From positions 1 through 64,000 of the forward strand of contig CAMCSA010000004.1 in NCBI GenBank assembly GCA_945877405.1: 64,000 bases of DNA, read 5' to 3'. Below are positions 9,008 to 21,350 of the stretch, in pieces. This DNA comes from an uncultured Erysipelotrichaceae bacterium. GTDB taxonomy: Bacteria > Bacillota_I > Bacilli_A > Erysipelotrichales > Erysipelotrichaceae. The position numbers were made by a program, and so were the translations under genes. The notes under the pieces were generated by a model that was given only the letters and a program-made list of their open reading frames with translations, searched no databases and was not told the origin of the DNA. Numbering within the stretch: position 1 is the first letter of the stretch; each line of letters begins with the position of its first letter.

Positions 9008-10384
9008 ATGGAAAAAACATTTGAAAAAATCGTAAATCATGCGAAAACAACAGGTTTTGTATTTCAGGGATCTGAAATCTACGGTGGCTTAAGCAATACA
9101 TGGGATTTCGGCCCTTATGGCGTAATGCTCAAGGACAATATCAAACGTGCATGGCAGAAGAAGTTCATACAGGAAGACCCGAATAACGTGGAAATCCAGG
9201 CTGCCATTCTCATGAATCCAAAGGTATGGGAAGCTTCAGGTCATCTGAAAGGTTTCTCTGATCCTTTAATGGACTGCAAGCAGTGTAAGACAAGACACAG
9301 AGCAGACCAGCTGATTGAAAACTGGTCGAATGGAACAGTTAACCCGGAAGGCTGGTCCAATGAAAAGATGGAAGAATTCATTAAAGAAAACAACATTCCA
9401 TGTCCTGACTGCGGATCTCATGACTTTACAAATATCCGTCAGTTCAATCTGATGTTCAAGACTTTCCAGGGAACACTGGAAGATGCAAAGAATACAATCT
9501 ATCTGCGTCCGGAAACAGCGCAGGGTATGTTTGTTGACTTCAAGAATGTACAGCGTGCATACAGAAAGAAGCTTCCATTTGGAATCGGCCAGATCGGTAA
9601 GTCTTTCCGTAATGAAATCACACCTGGTAACTTCATTTTCAGAACAAGAGAATTTGAACAGATGGAAATGGAATTCTTCTGTGCTCCAGGTACAGATGAT
9701 GAATGGTTCCCATACTGGAGAAAGTTCTGCATGGACTGGATTCTTTCCTTAGGCGGAAATCCGGAAAATCTGCGTTTCAGAGACCATGAAAAGGAAGAAC
9801 TTTCGTTCTATTCCAAGGGAACAACGGATATTGAATACCGTTTCCCATGGGGTTGGGGCGAACTGTGGGGTATTGCAGACCGTACAGATTACGACCTGAC
9901 ACAGCATCAGGAAACATCCGGTAAGGATATGACTTACCTGGATCCGACAACAAATGAAAAGTATCTGCCATATGTCGTTGAACCGGCTGTTGGTGTTGAA
10001 AGACTGTTCTTCATGTTCTTTACAGATGCATATGATGAAGAAACACTGGAAAGCGGCGATACAAGAATCGTCATGCATTTCCATCCTGTACTGGCACCTG
10101 TCAAGGCTGCTATCTTCCCTTTAAAGAAGAAGAACCACAGTGAAAAGGCACAGGAAATCTACAGATCTTTGTCCTATGATTTCCAGTGCGCTTATGATGA
10201 TGCAGGTTCCATCGGCAAACGTTACAGAAGAATGGACGAAGTCGGTACACCTTACTGCATCACTGTAGATGATCAGACACTCCAGGATGGTACAGTTACC
10301 ATCCGTCATCGTGACACGATGGAACAGGAACGAATGACCATCGAAGAAGTACGTGCAAAGATTCTGAAGGAAATCCGTTTCTGA
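9008..10384 (+). CDS. glyS: Glycyl-tRNA synthetase (class II, single chain)
   Basis: ATG at 9008: [38 protein letters not shown]. Confidence 0.96.
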   Translation: MEKTFEKIVNHAKTTGFVFQGSEIYGGLSNTWDFGPYGVMLKDNIKRAWQKKFIQEDPNNVEIQAAILMNPKVWEASGHLKGFSDPLMDCKQCKTRHRADQLIENWSNGTVNPEGWSNEKMEEFIKENNIPCPDCGSHDFTNIRQFNLMFKTFQGTLEDAKNTIYLRPETAQGMFVDFKNVQRAYRKKLPFGIGQIGKSFRNEITPGNFIFRTREFEQMEMEFFCAPGTDDEWFPYWRKFCMDWILSLGGNPENLRFRDHEKEELSFYSKGTTDIEYRFPWGWGELWGIADRTDYDLTQHQETSGKDMTYLDPTTNEKYLPYVVEPAVGVERLFFMFFTDAYDEETLESGDTRIVMHFHPVLAPVKAAIFPLKKKNHSEKAQEIYRSLSYDFQCAYDDAGSIGKRYRRMDEVGTPYCITVDDQTLQDGTVTIRHRDTMEQERMTIEEVRAKILKEIRF

Positions 10385-10406
10385 TCAGAAAACAGACAGG
10401 AGGAAC

Positions 10407-12164
10407 ATGGCAAGACTGGAAAAGGCAGAAATAGACCGGATCCGTAATGGTGCTGATATCGTGGATGTCATATCCCACTATACCAGTGTGCAGAAGCATG
10501 GTCGTCAATACAGATGTATCTGCCCGTTTCATGATGACCATGATCCGTCTTTGAAGATCAATACGGAACGTCAGATTTATAAATGTTTTGTATGTGGGGC
10601 AGGCGGAAATGTCTTTACCTTCGTACAGAACTTTGAAAAGGTTTCCTTTGTGGAAGCAGTTGCTGCAGTGGCACAGATTACAGATCAGCCACTGTCCATC
10701 AATCCTTCCGCATTTGTAAAACCTGCAGATCCACACATCGAAACCATTCATAAAGTGCTGGATGAAACAATCCGTTATACCACTTACCAATTGGACAGTG
10801 CGGAAGGTACTGCGGCTAAGGAATATCTGGAAAAAAGAGGACTGGATAAAGCAATCCGGGAAACATTTCAGATCGGCTTCAATCCTTCCGGTAACTCCTT
10901 AAGCAGATATCTTTCCGCAAAAGGGTATACACAGGAACAGATGTGTGATGCCAATGTCGCCAATCTGTATGGCGGCAGATTATCGGATGTATTTGATGGA
11001 AGAATCACATTCCCGATTCATGATGCTTCAGGCAGACCAATCGGTTTTTCTGCAAGATCCATGGATCCGCAGAATCCATCCAAGTATGTCAATACAAATG
11101 AAACCGATGTATTCCATAAAGGAAACATCGTATACAACTACCATCGTGCCCGCACGCAGGCACGTCATGAAGGAAAGATCTATGTGTGTGAAGGTGTGAC
11201 CGATGTCATTGCTTTTGCACGTGCAGGTATTACCAATGCGGTATGTACCCTTGGTACAAGCTGTACCGCAGCACAGATCGCCTTACTGAAAAAGTCTGCT
11301 GCGCGGATTGTGTTCTGCTATGATGGCGACCATGCCGGTCAGGCAGCGACATTCCGTGCTGGAAGGATGGCAGTGGAAAGCGGATGCGAAATATCGATTG
11401 TTGTCAATCAGACGGGTAAGGATCCGGATGAGATCATTGCTTCAGATGGACCGGAAGGTCTGCAGAATCTTGTTTCAAAAGAAATGTCATGGATGGAATT
11501 CGTACTTTCCTATCTTGTCAGTGAAACGAATATGAACAGCTATCTTGATAAAAAAGAGATGGCTGAAAAGGCAATGGTTGAAATCAATCGTCTGAGCGAT
11601 CCGATGGAGCGTGAATATTTCACATCACAGCTTTCAAAACTGACCGGATTACCGCTTAAGGCAAAAAGTGAGCAGAGAAGCATACCTGTATTACCAAAAG
11701 GCAGTGCACCTGCGATTGTACCGGATGGACTCATCAATGCGGAAGATCAGATTCTTTCGATGATGCTTATATCCAATGAGGCGGTAAGGCGGTTTGAAGA
11801 ACAGATCGGATATCTGATCACCCGTGAGGGTCAGATGCTGGCAATGATGATCATTGACGATGTTCATACAAAAGGGTCATGTGATCCGGCGTCCTTAATG
11901 GACCAGAGTGAAGATGAATCGTTGCGGTCACGACTTGTTTCCATTGCATCTGATCATGAATGGATGAATGAATATGATGCTTCAAAAATGGATGGTGCCA
12001 TGCGTGCCATTAAAATCAGGCTGCTGGATGATGAAGCATCCCAATATCGGGACCAGCTCACGCAGGCTTTAAATGGAACTTCCATGGCAGTGCTCATGCA
12101 GAAATACAATGAGTGTCTGAACATGAAGCGGAAGCTGATTGAGCAGGAAAACAGAGCAGAATGA
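10407..12164 (+). CDS. dnaG: DNA primase
   Basis: [34 protein letters not shown] zinc motif; [21 protein letters not shown]. Confidence 0.96.
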   Translation: MARLEKAEIDRIRNGADIVDVISHYTSVQKHGRQYRCICPFHDDHDPSLKINTERQIYKCFVCGAGGNVFTFVQNFEKVSFVEAVAAVAQITDQPLSINPSAFVKPADPHIETIHKVLDETIRYTTYQLDSAEGTAAKEYLEKRGLDKAIRETFQIGFNPSGNSLSRYLSAKGYTQEQMCDANVANLYGGRLSDVFDGRITFPIHDASGRPIGFSARSMDPQNPSKYVNTNETDVFHKGNIVYNYHRARTQARHEGKIYVCEGVTDVIAFARAGITNAVCTLGTSCTAAQIALLKKSAARIVFCYDGDHAGQAATFRAGRMAVESGCEISIVVNQTGKDPDEIIASDGPEGLQNLVSKEMSWMEFVLSYLVSETNMNSYLDKKEMAEKAMVEINRLSDPMEREYFTSQLSKLTGLPLKAKSEQRSIPVLPKGSAPAIVPDGLINAEDQILSMMLISNEAVRRFEEQIGYLITREGQMLAMMIIDDVHTKGSCDPASLMDQSEDESLRSRLVSIASDHEWMNEYDASKMDGAMRAIKIRLLDDEASQYRDQLTQALNGTSMAVLMQKYNECLNMKRKLIEQENRAE

Positions 12165-12180
12165 AGGAGGAAGAAAGAAT

Positions 12181-13491
12181 ATGGAAATCGAAGAAACAGA
12201 AAAGAAGACTTCCACAAAGAAGACCTCTAAGGCAACTGGCAGAAAGAAGAATGAAAAGAAGCCGGAAGCCAAAATTGCAACAACCGGGGCAGATGGTGTC
12301 AAGACTCTGGAACAGTTGAAGCAGGACTATATTGAGACCTATCGTAAGGATGGCGTCATCTATCAGAAGGATATCATGGCTTCTTTGGAAAAGCTTGACT
12401 GTTCAGATGATGATATCGATGCATTATGGGACTGGTTCCGTGATAATGATATCGATGTATCGGAAGATGATGATATCGTAGAGCTTTCTCAGGAAGGACT
12501 GGATCTGCTTGAGGATGAAGAGGAAGATGTGGATCTTGATGATGTGGATGACATCGATGCCCCTAGAGGAGATGATCTGGATGGGCTTGGTGATGATGAA
12601 GATGATATCATCATCAAAGGTGCCAAAAAGCGTCCGGAAGTACATTCTACAACGGTATCTCTGAATGATCCGGTCAAGATGTATCTGAAGGAAATCGGTC
12701 GTGTACCACTTCTGAAACCGGAAGATGAACCGGAAATTGCTAAAAGAATTGAAGCAGGTGACAAAGAAGCGAGAGATATTCTGATCTCTTCCAATCTGAG
12801 ACTTGTTGTATCCATTGCGAAAAAATATGTTGGAAGAGGCATGCTTTTCCTGGATCTGATTCAGGAAGGTAATATGGGTCTTGTCAAGGCAGTTGAAAAA
12901 TTCGACTACCGTAAGGGATTCAAGTTCTCCACATATGCGACATGGTGGATCCGTCAGGCAATTACACGTGCCATTGCGGATCAGGCCCGTACAATCCGTA
13001 TTCCTGTTCATATGGTTGAAACCATCAACAAGCTGACACGTATTCAGCGCCAGCTTGTACAGGAACTCGGCAGAGATCCGACTGCAGAAGAAATCAGTGC
13101 CAAGATGGATGGCATCTCTCCTGAAAAGGTAAGAGAAATCCAGAAGATCGCACTGGAACCAGTATCTTTGGAAACACCGATCGGTGAAGAAGATGATTCT
13201 CATCTTGGTGACTTCATCGAAGACAAGAATTCCCTGTCCCCGGATCAGTATGCATCCAACCAGCTTCTCAAGGATGAAATCAACAATGTTCTTTCCGGAT
13301 TAACAGAACGAGAAGAAAAGGTACTCCGTTTAAGATTCGGTCTGTATGATGGACGTACAAGAACGTTGGAAGAAGTCGGTAAGGAATTCAATGTCACACG
13401 TGAACGTATCCGTCAGATTGAAGCAAAGGCTCTGCGTAAGCTCAAGCATCCGACACGTTCCAAGCGTCTTAAGGATTTCTTTGACAAGTAA
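12181..13491 (+). CDS. rpoD: RNA polymerase primary sigma factor
   Basis: [57 protein letters not shown]; start ATG 12181 after ggaggaagaaagaat. Confidence 0.97.
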   Translation: MEIEETEKKTSTKKTSKATGRKKNEKKPEAKIATTGADGVKTLEQLKQDYIETYRKDGVIYQKDIMASLEKLDCSDDDIDALWDWFRDNDIDVSEDDDIVELSQEGLDLLEDEEEDVDLDDVDDIDAPRGDDLDGLGDDEDDIIIKGAKKRPEVHSTTVSLNDPVKMYLKEIGRVPLLKPEDEPEIAKRIEAGDKEARDILISSNLRLVVSIAKKYVGRGMLFLDLIQEGNMGLVKAVEKFDYRKGFKFSTYATWWIRQAITRAIADQARTIRIPVHMVETINKLTRIQRQLVQELGRDPTAEEISAKMDGISPEKVREIQKIALEPVSLETPIGEEDDSHLGDFIEDKNSLSPDQYASNQLLKDEINNVLSGLTEREEKVLRLRFGLYDGRTRTLEEVGKEFNVTRERIRQIEAKALRKLKHPTRSKRLKDFFDK

Positions 13492-14141
13492 TGGCTAACA
13501 TTCGTCTTGTCAGGATTGCTTCCATGGTAAAAAAAGGCATGATCACAGCCGATATCGGCACAGATCATGCTTTTCTTCCGATCATGCTTGTGGAAAATGG
13601 AACCTGTGAAAAAGTATATGCATGTGATGTGGCCAAAGGTCCATTACAGGCAGCAAAAGCCAATATTGCAGCCAGAGGGCTGTCCTTAAAAATCACAACC
13701 ATTCTGACAGATGGACTATGTGATGTCCCAGAGGATACGCAATGTGTTGTGATTGCTGGAATGGGTTATCAGACTGCAAAAGGAATTCTCGAAAGAGCAC
13801 AGGCAAGGCTGGATGATTTACAGCAGATTATTGTGGAAGTCAACCGTGATACGGTATCCATGCGCAGATGGATCAGTGAACATGGTTATACAATTGTGAA
13901 TGAAACCTATGTATATGATCGTGGTCATGATTATGTAACCATTGATTTCAATACACAAAAACATGAACCTTACAGCACCCAGGATCTGTATCTTGGACCT
14001 GTGCTGAAAAAGACAGGAAAAGATGAATATGCTGACTTTCTGAAAAGAAGGGCAGAAAAAATCCGTTATATTCTGTCTGTTTCAGCAAATGGAAATCCTT
14101 CTTTAACGGAAGAGCTTTCCATCATTGAATCATTTTTATAG
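13491..14141 (+). CDS. trmK: tRNA (adenine22-N1)-methyltransferase
   Basis: GMITADIGTDHAFLPIMLVENG; position after rpoD. Confidence 0.9.
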   Translation: MANIRLVRIASMVKKGMITADIGTDHAFLPIMLVENGTCEKVYACDVAKGPLQAAKANIAARGLSLKITTILTDGLCDVPEDTQCVVIAGMGYQTAKGILERAQARLDDLQQIIVEVNRDTVSMRRWISEHGYTIVNETYVYDRGHDYVTIDFNTQKHEPYSTQDLYLGPVLKKTGKDEYADFLKRRAEKIRYILSVSANGNPSLTEELSIIESFL

Positions 14142-14170
14142 AATAATATGCAAAAGCAGGAGGTAGAGGT

Positions 14171-15544
14171 ATGCGTGAAAGACAGTCAGATATGCTGCAG
14201 GGAAGTGTCGTAAAACCGATTCTTCTGTTTTTCTTTCCAATTCTGTTCGGATCTTTGTTTCAGCAGCTGTATAACACTGTTGATGCAATGGTTGTCGGTA
14301 ACTTTGTCGGTAAGGAGGCACTTGGTGCCGTAGGTGGAGCTACTGCAACATTTATTGAATTGTGCGTCGGTTTTGTCCTTGGACTTTCTTCTGGAGCAAC
14401 CGTAGTCGTTGCACAGTATTATGGATCACGTGAAGTGGAAGGGGTACGGAAAGGTGTATCATGCGCGATGTTTCTTGCGATCAGCCTTGGTATTGTCATG
14501 AGTGCGGCTGGTATCTTCTTTGCACCGAAAATATTACAGATTCTGAATGTACCAGCAGAAATCTATCCATACTCTTTAACCTATATGCGTATTTATCTGG
14601 CCGGTATGATCCCATTACTCATCTACAACAATGGAGCAGGTATATTAAGAGCCATTGGTGATTCCAAGCGACCATTGTATTTCCTGATTGCTTCGGCATT
14701 AACCAACATCGTACTGGACCTGTTATTTGTTGTGGTATTCCATATGGGTGTAGCAGGAGTAGGTCTTGCGACTGTGATTGCTCAGGTCGTAGCATGTGCA
14801 TTAACCATGTATACACTTGGTACAACAGATGATATCTATCGTTTCCGCATCTCTGAAATGACACTTGATCAGGCTGTATTCAAACGGATTCTGATCATTG
14901 GTATTCCAATGGGATTACAGTCATGCATGTATGCCTTCTCCAATCTGTTTGTACATCGTGGCATCAATGCCTATGGTACAGATACAGTAGCTGCCAATAC
15001 TGCCTTTGGTAGAATTGATGCTCTGTTTTGGAACAGCTCCAATGCCTTGGGGCAGTCGTGTCTTACTTTCTGTGGTCAGAACTTTGGTGCAGGCAATATT
15101 AAAAGAGTGCGCAAGGGAATCCGTACCGGTATCATCATGTATATCATCGGTGGAGCAGCGATTGCCGGATTCCTATATATGTATGGCAGTGTCTTCTTCC
15201 ATCTGTTTACATCTGATACCAATGTCATTGATATTGCGGTATCCATCATGCGTTTCCAGTGCCCGTTTTGGATCGTATTCTCCTTTGTGGAGATACTGTC
15301 CTGTTCCTTACGTGCATGTGGAGATTCCCTGATTCCAATGATGATGACTACCTTGGTCATGGGTGTATTCCGTATTAGCTGGATTCTGTTCTATCCGGCA
15401 ACAGATCTCTTTGATACACTCAGATGTTATCCGATATCCTGGTCCTTGCTTGCAGGTTTATACATCATCTATTACCTGCAGGGAGGATGGCTGAAACGGT
15501 GCCTCAAACAGAAAGAAAAGCTGATCGAGGCAAATCGGGCTTAA
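14171..15544 (+). CDS. MATE family efflux transporter
   Basis: 457 aa polytopic; QLYNTVDAMVVGNFVGKEALGAVGG. Confidence 0.93.
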   Translation: MRERQSDMLQGSVVKPILLFFFPILFGSLFQQLYNTVDAMVVGNFVGKEALGAVGGATATFIELCVGFVLGLSSGATVVVAQYYGSREVEGVRKGVSCAMFLAISLGIVMSAAGIFFAPKILQILNVPAEIYPYSLTYMRIYLAGMIPLLIYNNGAGILRAIGDSKRPLYFLIASALTNIVLDLLFVVVFHMGVAGVGLATVIAQVVACALTMYTLGTTDDIYRFRISEMTLDQAVFKRILIIGIPMGLQSCMYAFSNLFVHRGINAYGTDTVAANTAFGRIDALFWNSSNALGQSCLTFCGQNFGAGNIKRVRKGIRTGIIMYIIGGAAIAGFLYMYGSVFFHLFTSDTNVIDIAVSIMRFQCPFWIVFSFVEILSCSLRACGDSLIPMMMTTLVMGVFRISWILFYPATDLFDTLRCYPISWSLLAGLYIIYYLQGGWLKRCLKQKEKLIEANRA

Positions 15545-15553
15545 TGGCTTACA

Positions 15554-15587
15554 GAGAAGGTCAGATCTTTGATCTTCTTTTTTTAAT
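15554..15587 (+). terminator. Intrinsic terminator after MATE gene
   Basis: gaaggtcagatc tt tgatcttctttttttaa. Confidence 0.65.
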
Positions 15588-15641
15588 AGCAGTTATTTAT
15601 CTGAAAAGATCTGCACCATCTGATTGATGATGTATAATGGT

Positions 15642-15995
15642 GTTAGAGTCCGCTGAAAAAGGCCATTCAGAGTCCGGCAAAAAGGGCCATTTTCAGTCCA
15701 TTGATTTGGGCCATTGATTATATGACGTTGCTTATCATGGCTTCGTTATTCCACGATCCACTTGACAGCCAGGCACCGCCTCCCTGCACCCTCAAAAGCG
15801 CTCCGCTGGCGAAAATAAAGCCCCTTGGCAACACCGGAGCACACAAGTGTAGCAGGGAGGCCCCTAGCTTTCAAGCGGCTTTCGCGGCATAAGCTCGCCA
15901 TTGATAAGAAAGTATGTTTCGTTTTGGCCCTTTTCAGTGAGCCAAAAATGGCCCTTTTTGGTGCACTATATTTGGCCCTTTTTGCCGGACTCTAA
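15642..15995. mobile_element. Non-autonomous IS/MITE-like element (IS21-like end repeats)
   Basis: Left TTAGAGTCCGCTGAAAAAGGCCATTCAGAGTCCGGCAAAAAGGGCCA; right TTTGGCCCTTTTTGCCGGACTCTAA; three inverted AAAAAGGGCCA-type repeats near each end; no transposase ORF; flanking TAATGG at both ends. Confidence 0.75.
15778..15861. other. GC-rich hairpin core of the element
   Basis: GCCTCCCTGC (15778-15787) pairs with GCAGGGAGGC (15852-15861); inner GCTCCG/CGGAGC (800-805/835-840). Confidence 0.6.
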
Positions 15996-16068
15996 TAATG
16001 GATACAGAAAAAACTTCTATGTAGCAATTTTGGATTACGTAACATGCAGAATCAGAAACACATATTCA

Positions 16069-16154
16069 AAAGACTGAAACCATTACTGATCACATCGTAT
16101 GAAGGCTTTGTATACAATGCTTTGTGTGATGATCGTAACAGACTTTCAGTCTTT
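16069..16154. other. Long imperfect hairpin in convergent intergenic region
   Basis: AAAGACTGAAA / TTTCAGTCTTT perfect 11-bp outer stem with inner ATCACA/TGTGAT. Confidence 0.5.
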
Positions 16155-16217
16155 ATACACTGAATATAAAATAGATCCGGTATGTATCTCATACCGGATA
16201 TTGTCTTTCATGCAAAA

Positions 16218-16243
16218 TAAAACTCCGTCAGTGACGGAGTGAT
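16218..16243 (-). terminator. Intrinsic terminator of rpsT
   Basis: minus strand: actccgtca c tgacggagt ttttatttt. Confidence 0.8.
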
Positions 16244-16268
16244 ATTACCTTACAAGATGTATGGTTGA

Positions 16269-16535
16269 TTAAGCCTCAATGGAGTTAACCAGCTTAGCGA
16301 GTCTGGACTTCTGACGAGAAGCATAGTTCTTCTTCTTGATAGAAGATACAACTGCCTTATCGAGGCACTTGTTTGCTTCGTTATATGCCTTGACAGCTGC
16401 TTCCTTGTCCTTTGCTTCTACTGCAGCGAGAACCTTCTTGATTGCTGTCTTGAGTTCGCTCTTCTGTCCGGCCTTAGCAGTCTGTCTTTTGAGATTTGTC
16501 AGAGCACGCTTCTTCTGGGACTTGATATTTGCCAT
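16269..16535 (-). CDS. rpsT: 30S ribosomal protein S20
   Basis: MANIKSQKKRALTNLKRQTAKAGQKSELKTAIKK. Confidence 0.96.
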   Translation of the reverse strand: MANIKSQKKRALTNLKRQTAKAGQKSELKTAIKKVLAAVEAKDKEAAVKAYNEANKCLDKAVVSSIKKKNYASRQKSRLAKLVNSIEA

Positions 16536-16653
16536 GAGTACACCTCCTGTCTTATTAGCAGAACCATTTTAACAAAGCACATTCCAAAATGCAATGAAAA
16601 TCCAAATTTCGCACAATTTCCTGTATAATAGAACCATTGTGAAGGAGGAAGTT

Positions 16654-17592
16654 ATGCAAAATACACGAATCATGTTTTTTGGAACACCGGAATTTGCCGT
16701 GAGAATTCTGGAAACACTTGTCAAGGATGGATATGATGTCATCGCTTCAGTATCCCAACCGGATCGACCGGTGGGAAGAAAGAAGATCATTCAGCCAACA
16801 CCTGTCCATGCCTGCAGTTTAGAACATGGCATTCCATGCCTGCAGCCGGAAAAGCTATCCGATCTTAAAGATGAGATTACTGCTTTATCACCGGATCTGT
16901 TTCTGACATGTGCCTATGGGCAGTTCATTCCTTCTTCGATTCTATCCATTCCAACCAAAGGATGCCTGAATGTTCATCCATCCTTATTGCCGAAATATAG
17001 AGGTGGAGCACCGATCCAGCATGCTGTCATGAATGGGGATACAGAAACAGGTGTATCCTTAATGGAAATGATTGCGAAAATGGATGCAGGGCAGGTATTT
17101 GCCTGCTATCATACCCACATCGGGGAGGATGAAACTTTCTCACAGCTTAATGAAAGACTGATGGATATCTCATGTCAATTGATTCATGAGCAGCTTCCAT
17201 TGTATTTGAAGGGGGAACTGAAAGGTACACCACAGGATGAAAACAAGGTTGTACTTGGACTTAATATTACAAAGGAAGAAGAAAGAGTTTCTTTTGAAAC
17301 AGAAGATATCCATGCCATCTATAACCACATCAGAGGTCTGATTGAATGGCCGATTGCCTATGGCATGCTGGAAGGGAAAAGAGTCAAGTTCTGCAGTGTT
17401 TCAAAGGAAGTCAAGGAAGTAAATCAACAGCCAGGTACCGTGCTTGGCTTTGATCAGGATTCCATGCTTGTTGCGTGCAGGGGTGGTATTCTGCATGTAC
17501 ATATGATTCAGATGGAAGGAAAGAAAAAAATGGATGCCCATGCATTCGGCAATGGATATGGGCATGAAGTAACAGGAAAGGTGTTTGAATGA
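16654..17592 (+). CDS. fmt: Methionyl-tRNA formyltransferase
   Basis: [43 protein letters not shown]. Confidence 0.96.
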   Translation: MQNTRIMFFGTPEFAVRILETLVKDGYDVIASVSQPDRPVGRKKIIQPTPVHACSLEHGIPCLQPEKLSDLKDEITALSPDLFLTCAYGQFIPSSILSIPTKGCLNVHPSLLPKYRGGAPIQHAVMNGDTETGVSLMEMIAKMDAGQVFACYHTHIGEDETFSQLNERLMDISCQLIHEQLPLYLKGELKGTPQDENKVVLGLNITKEEERVSFETEDIHAIYNHIRGLIEWPIAYGMLEGKRVKFCSVSKEVKEVNQQPGTVLGFDQDSMLVACRGGILHVHMIQMEGKKKMDAHAFGNGYGHEVTGKVFE

Positions 17593-19400
17593 TTGATCAG
17601 AAGCATATACGTAATTTTTGTATCATAGCCCATATCGACCATGGCAAATCCACATTGGCAGATCGTATTCTGGAAATGACGGAAACCGTTCAGCAGCGTG
17701 ACATGAAGACACAGCTTCTGGATGATATGGAACTGGAAAGAGAAAGAGGCATTACAATTAAACTCAATGCCGTACAGCTTTCCTATCACGCAAAAAATGG
17801 AGAAGAATATCTGTTTAACCTGATTGATACACCAGGTCATGTTGACTTCTCCTATGAAGTATCCAGATCTCTTGCGGCATGTGAAGGGGCAGTGCTTGTT
17901 GTGGACAGTACACAGGGGGTACAGGCACAGACATTAGCCAATACATATCTTGCTTTGGATAATAACCTGGAAATTATTCCTGTCATCAACAAGGTGGACA
18001 TGAATAATGCTCAGCCGGATCATACAAAGCAGGAAATTGAGGATATCATCGGACTTGACTGTTCTATGGCACCATTGATTTCCGCAAGAAGCGGTCTGAA
18101 TGTGGATCAGGTGCTTGAGCAGATTGTTGAAAACATACCTTGCCCAAGTGGTGATCCGGATGCACCATTACAGGCACTTGTCTTTGACTCCTTCTATGAT
18201 CCATATCGAGGTGTCATTGCATTAGTCAGAATCCGGGAAGGTTCCTTAAAAGTAGGAGATCATATCCGTTTTATGGAAACCGGTGCGGAATATGAAGTGC
18301 TGGAAGCCGGTATCCGCAATCCGAAAGAAGTCAGATTGAATGAACTGATGTGTGGGGATGTCGGATGGTTTGCAGCAAGCATAAAGGATATCCATGATGT
18401 CCTTGTTGGTGATACTGTTACAAATGTGGATCATCCTGCAGATGCACCACTGGAAGGTTATCGTAAGATGAATCCGATGGTTTACTGTGGTCTTTATCCA
18501 AGTGATGCAGCAAAATATCAGGATCTTCATGATGCTTTGGATAAACTGCAGTTAAACGATGCTTCCTTACAGTATGAGCCGGAAACATCACAGGCATTAG
18601 GATTTGGTTTCCGTTGTGGATTCCTTGGTTTATTACATATGGATGTCATTCAGGAAAGACTGGAAAGAGAATACAATCTTGACCTGATTGCCACAGCACC
18701 AAGTGTCATCTATCATGTCTATCTTTCTGATGGCACGATGCTGGAAATTGATAACCCTGCCAAGATGCCGGATGCATCCCGGATCAAACGGATTGAAGAG
18801 CCGTATGTTCGTGCTTCCATCATGGTTCCGGATGAATATATCGGAGCTGTCATGGAGTTATGTCAGAACAAACGTGGTATCTATAAGGATATGCAGATCC
18901 TGGATACAGGCAGAAATTCCATCATCTATGAGATGCCGTTATCGCAGATCATCTTTGATTTCTTTGATCGACTCAAGTCATGTTCCAAAGGCTATGCCTC
19001 TTTGGACTATGAACTGATCGGATACAGAGAAGAAGATCTCATCCGTATGGATATTCTGCTTAATGGAGAACCGGTCGATGCCTTATCCATTATTGTTCAC
19101 AGATCCGATGCCTACTATCGTGGATCTGCGATTACATCCCGCTTAAAGGAACTGCTTCCACGTCAGCAGTTTGAAATCCCTGTTCAGGCAGCAGTAGGAG
19201 GAAAAGTCATTGCCCGTACAAACATCAAGGCATTACGTAAGAATGTCCTTGCCAAGTGTTATGGTGGTGATATTTCCAGAAAGAAGAAGCTGCTGGAAAA
19301 ACAGAAAGAAGGAAAGAAGAGAATGAAGGCAGTAGGCTCAGTTGTCATTCCACAGGAAGCCTTCATGGCAGTTCTCTCAATGGATGATGACAAACACTGA
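17589..19400 (+). CDS. lepA: Elongation factor 4
   Basis: [22 protein letters not shown]; LepA C-terminus. Confidence 0.97.
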   Translation: MIDQKHIRNFCIIAHIDHGKSTLADRILEMTETVQQRDMKTQLLDDMELERERGITIKLNAVQLSYHAKNGEEYLFNLIDTPGHVDFSYEVSRSLAACEGAVLVVDSTQGVQAQTLANTYLALDNNLEIIPVINKVDMNNAQPDHTKQEIEDIIGLDCSMAPLISARSGLNVDQVLEQIVENIPCPSGDPDAPLQALVFDSFYDPYRGVIALVRIREGSLKVGDHIRFMETGAEYEVLEAGIRNPKEVRLNELMCGDVGWFAASIKDIHDVLVGDTVTNVDHPADAPLEGYRKMNPMVYCGLYPSDAAKYQDLHDALDKLQLNDASLQYEPETSQALGFGFRCGFLGLLHMDVIQERLEREYNLDLIATAPSVIYHVYLSDGTMLEIDNPAKMPDASRIKRIEEPYVRASIMVPDEYIGAVMELCQNKRGIYKDMQILDTGRNSIIYEMPLSQIIFDFFDRLKSCSKGYASLDYELIGYREEDLIRMDILLNGEPVDALSIIVHRSDAYYRGSAITSRLKELLPRQQFEIPVQAAVGGKVIARTNIKALRKNVLAKCYGGDISRKKKLLEKQKEGKKRMKAVGSVVIPQEAFMAVLSMDDDKH

Positions 19401-20490
19401 ACCATGCACACATCTGTACATCCATGTACCATTCTGTGCCCATATATGCAGTTATTGTGATTTTGTTCATATCATGTATCACAAAGAAACCGTTGAACAG
19501 TGGCTTTCTGCAATCCGCAAGGAAATGGAACATGCATGTATTCCGGATACCTTGGAAACCATCTATATCGGTGGGGGAACGCCAACAGCTTTGGAAGCGG
19601 AACAGCTGGATGATCTGTTATTTTTGATCGATCCATACGCAAAACACGTTCAGGAATATACGATTGAAATCAATCCGGAAACACTGGATGCAACAAAGGC
19701 AGCTGTGCTGAGAATACATGGTATCAATCGTGCTTCCATCGGGTTTCAAAGTTCCGATCATAATCTGCTTTCCTTAATGGGAAGAAATCATACGATGGAA
19801 ACCATGCATACATGCATGCATCTGTTAAGAAGGGTTGGGATTACAAACATCTCTTTGGATCTGATGTATTCTCTTCCTGGTCAATCGATGGCCCAGCTGC
19901 AGCAGTCACTCTTTGATGCATTATCCCTGAAACCGACTCATATGTCTCTGTATTCTCTGACCATTGAAGAAAACACTGTTTTTAAAAAGAAAGGATATGA
20001 GCATCTGGATGAAGACAGTGAGGCAGATATGTATGAATGGATTGTGGAAACATTGCATGCCAAAGGCTATCACCAGTATGAAGTATCCAACTTTGCTTTA
20101 GATGGTTACTGGTCCAGGCATAACATCGGTTATTGGCAATATGATGATTTCATTGGAATCGGAGCTGGAGCTTCCGGAAAGGAAAACGGCAGCCGCTATG
20201 ACCATGTTAGATCAGTTCAGGCCTATATCAAGGATCCATGTAACAGACAGCTGATACCATTAAGCATGGAAGATCAGATGTTTGAAAGTCTGATGATGGG
20301 AATCCGGATGAAAGAAGGAATGGATCTGGCTGTTTTTGAAAAACGGTTCGGGGAATCCTTTGAGCACCATTATGGAACCGTGTTAGCGGGAATGCTGGAA
20401 CAGGGATATATGGAAATTGTGGATGGCAGATTACGTGCCAGTGAAAAAGGTTATGAAATCATGAATTCCCTGCTGGTGGAATTCCTGTAA
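19384..20490 (+). CDS. hemW: Heme chaperone HemW-like radical SAM protein
   Basis: [17 protein letters not shown]; downstream of lepA. Confidence 0.9.
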   Translation: MMTNTEPCTHLYIHVPFCAHICSYCDFVHIMYHKETVEQWLSAIRKEMEHACIPDTLETIYIGGGTPTALEAEQLDDLLFLIDPYAKHVQEYTIEINPETLDATKAAVLRIHGINRASIGFQSSDHNLLSLMGRNHTMETMHTCMHLLRRVGITNISLDLMYSLPGQSMAQLQQSLFDALSLKPTHMSLYSLTIEENTVFKKKGYEHLDEDSEADMYEWIVETLHAKGYHQYEVSNFALDGYWSRHNIGYWQYDDFIGIGAGASGKENGSRYDHVRSVQAYIKDPCNRQLIPLSMEDQMFESLMMGIRMKEGMDLAVFEKRFGESFEHHYGTVLAGMLEQGYMEIVDGRLRASEKGYEIMNSLLVEFL

Positions 20491-20512
20491 GAAACGGAAA
20501 GGAAGAAAAAAC

Positions 20513-20893
20513 ATGTCAAAACTCAAGAAATCCAATGTGAAAAAGAAAACCGGTCGAGCACTGGAACATCAGATGGCAATTGAAGCTGAGGAAGCAAGAA
20601 AAGCAGAAGAGCTTGAAAAAAAGAAGAAGCGCTCCCGTGATTTTACAAACAATACGATGGATGCGGTATTCCCGATCTATACGATGTTATGCGCTATTCT
20701 TGGCTTCCTGTTTGCACAGCTTGGTATCTTTTCTCTGATCGGTATTGTTCTTGGAATCATCGGTTTACGTCGCTACAAGGAAAAGAAAAAAGACAAGTTC
20801 TTTTATCTGACGCTTGTTTCCCTTGGTGTATGTATATTCTGTGGCGGTTACTGGATTATTGCGATCGGTTATATTATGATTCAGGGCTTGTAA
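20513..20893 (+). CDS. Small membrane protein with charged N-terminus
   Basis: 126 aa; KSNVKKKTGRALEHQMAIEAEEARKAEELEKKKKR then two TM segments. Confidence 0.55.
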   Translation: MSKLKKSNVKKKTGRALEHQMAIEAEEARKAEELEKKKKRSRDFTNNTMDAVFPIYTMLCAILGFLFAQLGIFSLIGIVLGIIGLRRYKEKKKDKFFYLTLVSLGVCIFCGGYWIIAIGYIMIQGL

Positions 20894-20996
20894 ACCACAC
20901 TTTGTGGTGTTAAAATAATACAGCTTTCAGTCTGGGAAAAAACGGACCTCAACGTATTCCTCGGGCTGGATGACACAAAAAGAAAGAGGTAATGAA

Positions 20997-21263
20997 ATGT
21001 TAACAAAGGAAACAAAGGCTGAAATTGTACAGAAGTACGGCAGAAAAGAAGGCGACACAGGTTCTGCAGAAGTACAGGTTGCTCTTCTGACAGCACAGAT
21101 CAACGCATTAACAGAACACATGAAGGCTAACAAGAAGGACTATGCATCCAACCGTGGTCTTCTGAAGATGGTTGGTCGTAGAAGATCTCTTCTTGAACAC
21201 CTCAAGAATGAAGACATCAACCGTTACAGAACACTCGTTCAGTCACTGGGTCTGAGAAAGTAA
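20997..21263 (+). CDS. rpsO: 30S ribosomal protein S15
   Basis: [31 protein letters not shown]. Confidence 0.97.
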   Translation: MLTKETKAEIVQKYGRKEGDTGSAEVQVALLTAQINALTEHMKANKKDYASNRGLLKMVGRRRSLLEHLKNEDINRYRTLVQSLGLRK

Positions 21264-21279
21264 GCAATTACACATTCAC

Positions 21280-21312
21280 AAAAATGTCGAAGAAACTCTT
21301 CGGCATTTTTAG
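21280..21312 (+). terminator. Intrinsic terminator after rpsO
   Basis: aaaaatgtcgaaga aac tcttcggcattttta. Confidence 0.85.
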
Positions 21313-21350
21313 TTATGTCAATGTATAATAGTCGAAAGGAGCTTACTGTC

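Noticed and set aside
12424-13203. Long minus-strand ORFs opposite rpoD and other housekeeping genes (e.g. 27139-27924, 60585-61520)
   Set aside because: Antisense shadows of well-conserved + strand genes; no SD and atypical Cys/His/Ile-rich composition.
15701-15892. 63-aa ORF within the MITE-like element
   Set aside because: Composition follows the GC-rich hairpin core; no SD and no recognisable domain.
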